Made by a program: the position numbers and the translations under genes. The notes beneath the pieces are model-generated. The model was not told the origin of the DNA. It saw only the letters and a list, made by a program, of their open reading frames with translations, and searched no databases. This document shows, piece after piece, positions 60,878-64,000 of a DNA stretch of 64,000 nucleotides. This DNA is from Ensifer adhaerens (GTDB lineage Bacteria > Pseudomonadota > Alphaproteobacteria > Rhizobiales > Rhizobiaceae): the NCBI RefSeq assembly GCF_020035535.1, contig NZ_CP083349.1, positions 3,304,501-3,368,500 of the forward strand, written 5' to 3'. Every line of letters begins with the position of its first letter. Positions within the stretch are counted from its first letter, which is position 1.

Positions 60878-62209
60878 ATGCCAGGTCCGACACTCGATCC
60901 CATCGCCACCGATACCGGCCTGCCCGCCAAGGCCGACGTCGTCATCGTCGGCGGTGGCATCATCGGCGTGAGCACCGCTCTCTTTCTGGCCGAACGCGGC
61001 ATCGATGTCGTGCTCTGCGAGAAGGGCACGCCCGGAGCGGAACAGTCGAGCCGCAACTGGGGCTGGGTGCGGGTCATGGGCCGCGACGAGCGCGAGATTC
61101 CGCTGGCGATCGAGGCGCTGAAGATCTGGGGCACGCTCGACGCCCGCGTCGATGGCGAGACCGGCTTTCGCCGCAGCGGCATCCTCTACATCTCCGAGAA
61201 CGAGCGCGACGTCGCCAACCGCGACGCCTGGCTCGCCCTGGCAAAACCCTACGGCGTGGATAGCGTGCAACTCAGCTCCGACACGACAGAAGCGATGATG
61301 CCGGGCGCCGCCGTCCGCTACGAAGGCGGGCTCTTCACGCCGAGCGACGGCCGGGCCGAACCGCAGAAGGCCGTGCCCGCGATCGTCGCCGGTGCCCGCC
61401 GCGCCGGTGCCCGTATCCTCACCGGCTGCGCCGTGCGCGGCGTCGAGAAGGCGGCCGGGCGGATTTCCGCCGTCGTGACCGAAAGAGGCCGCATCGAGAC
61501 ATCGACGGTCATCGTTGCCGGCGGCGCCTGGTCGAGGCTGTTCCTCAAAGGCCTCGGCATAAGGCTGCCGCAGCTGAAGGTGCGCAACACGGTGTTGAGA
61601 ACCGGGCCAGTCTCCGGCGGGCCGGAAGGGGCCGGCGCAACCGCGACCTATGCCTATCGCAAACGCCTCGACGGCGGCTACACCATCGCCGATGGCGCTG
61701 CCAATCTGCACGCGATCGTGCCTGACAGCTTCGCCTTCTTCCGTGATTTCCAGCCGGCGCGAAAGGCGGAGGGCGACGCTGTTCAACTCGGCATCAGCGC
61801 CCAGAGCTGGAACGAACTGTTCGAGATCGGCGCCGTACCGCTCGACCGGCCGGGCGCCTTCGAACGCCATCGCGTGCTCGATCCCAATCCGGATTCGCGC
61901 CGCGCCTTGCATGCGCTCGATGCCGCCGCAAAGGCCTTGCCCTTGCTGCGCGAAACCAAGGTGCAGCAGATCTGGGCCGGGCTGATCGACGTGACGCCCG
62001 ATGCCGTCCCCGTCATCTCGCCCGCCGAAAGCCTTCCGGGCCTCATCATCGCGACGGGCTTTTCTGGCCACGGTTTCGGCATCGGGCCGGGCGCCGGACA
62101 CCTCGTCGCCGACCTCGTGACCGGCGCAAAACCGATCGTCGATCCGGCGCCGTTCCGGCTCTCGCGCTACTTCGATGGCACGCCTATCACGCTTGCCCCG
62201 CCGGTTTGA
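60878..62209 (+). CDS. FAD-dependent oxidoreductase (DAO family)
   Basis: A 443-residue D-amino-acid-oxidase/glycine-oxidase-like flavoprotein. The dinucleotide motif VVIVGGGIIGVSTALFLAERGIDVVLCEKG is at about residues 21-50. The SSRNWGWVRVMGRDEREIPLA stretch and the C-terminal IDVTPDAVPVISP...GLIIATGFSGHGFGIGPGAGHLVADLV motif are typical for this subgroup of DAO proteins in rhizobia. It may oxidise an amine or amino acid. Monocistronic. Confidence 0.9.
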   Translation: MPGPTLDPIATDTGLPAKADVVIVGGGIIGVSTALFLAERGIDVVLCEKGTPGAEQSSRNWGWVRVMGRDEREIPLAIEALKIWGTLDARVDGETGFRRSGILYISENERDVANRDAWLALAKPYGVDSVQLSSDTTEAMMPGAAVRYEGGLFTPSDGRAEPQKAVPAIVAGARRAGARILTGCAVRGVEKAAGRISAVVTERGRIETSTVIVAGGAWSRLFLKGLGIRLPQLKVRNTVLRTGPVSGGPEGAGATATYAYRKRLDGGYTIADGAANLHAIVPDSFAFFRDFQPARKAEGDAVQLGISAQSWNELFEIGAVPLDRPGAFERHRVLDPNPDSRRALHALDAAAKALPLLRETKVQQIWAGLIDVTPDAVPVISPAESLPGLIIATGFSGHGFGIGPGAGHLVADLVTGAKPIVDPAPFRLSRYFDGTPITLAPPV

Positions 62210-63861
<1,652 letters not shown>

Positions 63862-63862
63862 T

Positions 63863-64000
63863 ATGGCCAGAATGACAATGATCGAAGCCGTGCGCAGCGC
63901 CATGGACGTTTCCATGGAGCGCGACGACAATGTCGTCGTCTTCGGCGAGGACGTCGGCTATTTCGGCGGCGTCTTCCGCTGCACCCAAGGCCTCCAGGCG
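63863..64000 (+). CDS. bkdAb: Branched-chain 2-oxoacid dehydrogenase E1 component, beta subunit (start only)
   Basis: The 46 codons present read MARMTMIEAVRSAMDVSMERDDNVVVFGEDVGYFGGVFRCTQGLQA. The TxxEAVRSAMDxxMxRDxxVVVFGEDVGxxGGVFR pattern is that of the E1 beta subunit of branched-chain dehydrogenases. The rest lies beyond the window. Confidence 0.9.
   Translation, partial: MARMTMIEAVRSAMDVSMERDDNVVVFGEDVGYFGGVFRCTQGLQA

Overview
The window is about 64 kb of high-GC, densely coded chromosome from an alphaproteobacterium of the Rhizobiaceae, most likely Ensifer/Sinorhizobium. The main evidence is the cob cluster. Gene order, the reversed cobK, and the product lengths (CobF 261, CobG 459, CobH 210, CobI 245, CobJ 254, CobK 261, CobL 413, CobM 253 residues) match what I remember of the B12-producing 'Pseudomonas denitrificans', a relative of Ensifer adhaerens. 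The gene order odc / metNIQ / bglA / xylAB / gltX-lysS / mrp also fits what I remember of the S. meliloti chromosome. No database was searched. I see no insertion sequence, prophage, CRISPR array, rRNA or tRNA gene; this looks like core chromosome with small regulatory and intergenic-repeat features.

Layout. 1-7.2 kb: the 3'-truncated ornithine/lysine decarboxylase gene with a long structured leader (speF-type RNA), a LysR regulator, a DUF1007-NicO nickel/cobalt export pair, a GNAT acetyltransferase with a small membrane protein, a DUF533/TerB-like protein and KDPG aldolase. 7.3-10.5 kb: a CYTH-CHAD pair, the tRNA hydroxylase TrhO and a GFA-family protein. 10.5-13.1 kb: the methionine ABC transporter metNIQ. 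13.5-23.2 kb: carbohydrate genes: an epimerase, beta-glucosidase, a Gfo/Idh oxidoreductase plus TIM-barrel isomerase pair, xylose isomerase, xylulokinase and a LacI regulator. 23.3-29.4 kb: a Tat-exported metallophosphatase, an EmrAB-type efflux pump with divergent TetR repressor, and an AraC/GyrI regulator. 29.5-35 kb: TerC, a VOC protein, ArsR, gltX and lysS. 35-43 kb: two lineage-type exported or anchored proteins, a nucleoside hydrolase, a ligase-associated exonuclease plus ATP-dependent DNA ligase, DUF3008, and a membrane CHASE-PAS-GGDEF-EAL protein. 43.2-49.2 kb: a six-gene Mrp-type Na+/H+ antiporter with fused A and B subunits. 49.3-56.5 kb: the aerobic cobalamin genes cobM, L, K, J, I, H, G and F. 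56.6-60.7 kb: ung, modABC and a short ModE-type regulator. 60.9-64 kb: a FAD oxidoreductase and the start of a branched-chain 2-oxoacid dehydrogenase operon, cut by the window edge.

How the parts work together. xylA, xylB and the LacI gene form a xylose module in which operator-like palindromes are visible. The EmrAB/TetR pair has two clear matching inverted repeats in its divergent promoter. The cob cluster converts precorrin-2 through CobI, G, J, M, F, K, L and H towards hydrogenobyrinic acid. The Mrp and Mod systems are complete operons.

I did not find a wholly new system. The most useful second-look items are intergenic: the structured decarboxylase leader, an FNR/FixK-like box before the oxygen-using cobG, the paired TetR operators, a chain of hairpins ending in an orphan terminator (possible sRNA), inverted repeats before the NicO, ArsR, LacI and modA genes, and the interlocked divergent cobK/cobL 5' ends.
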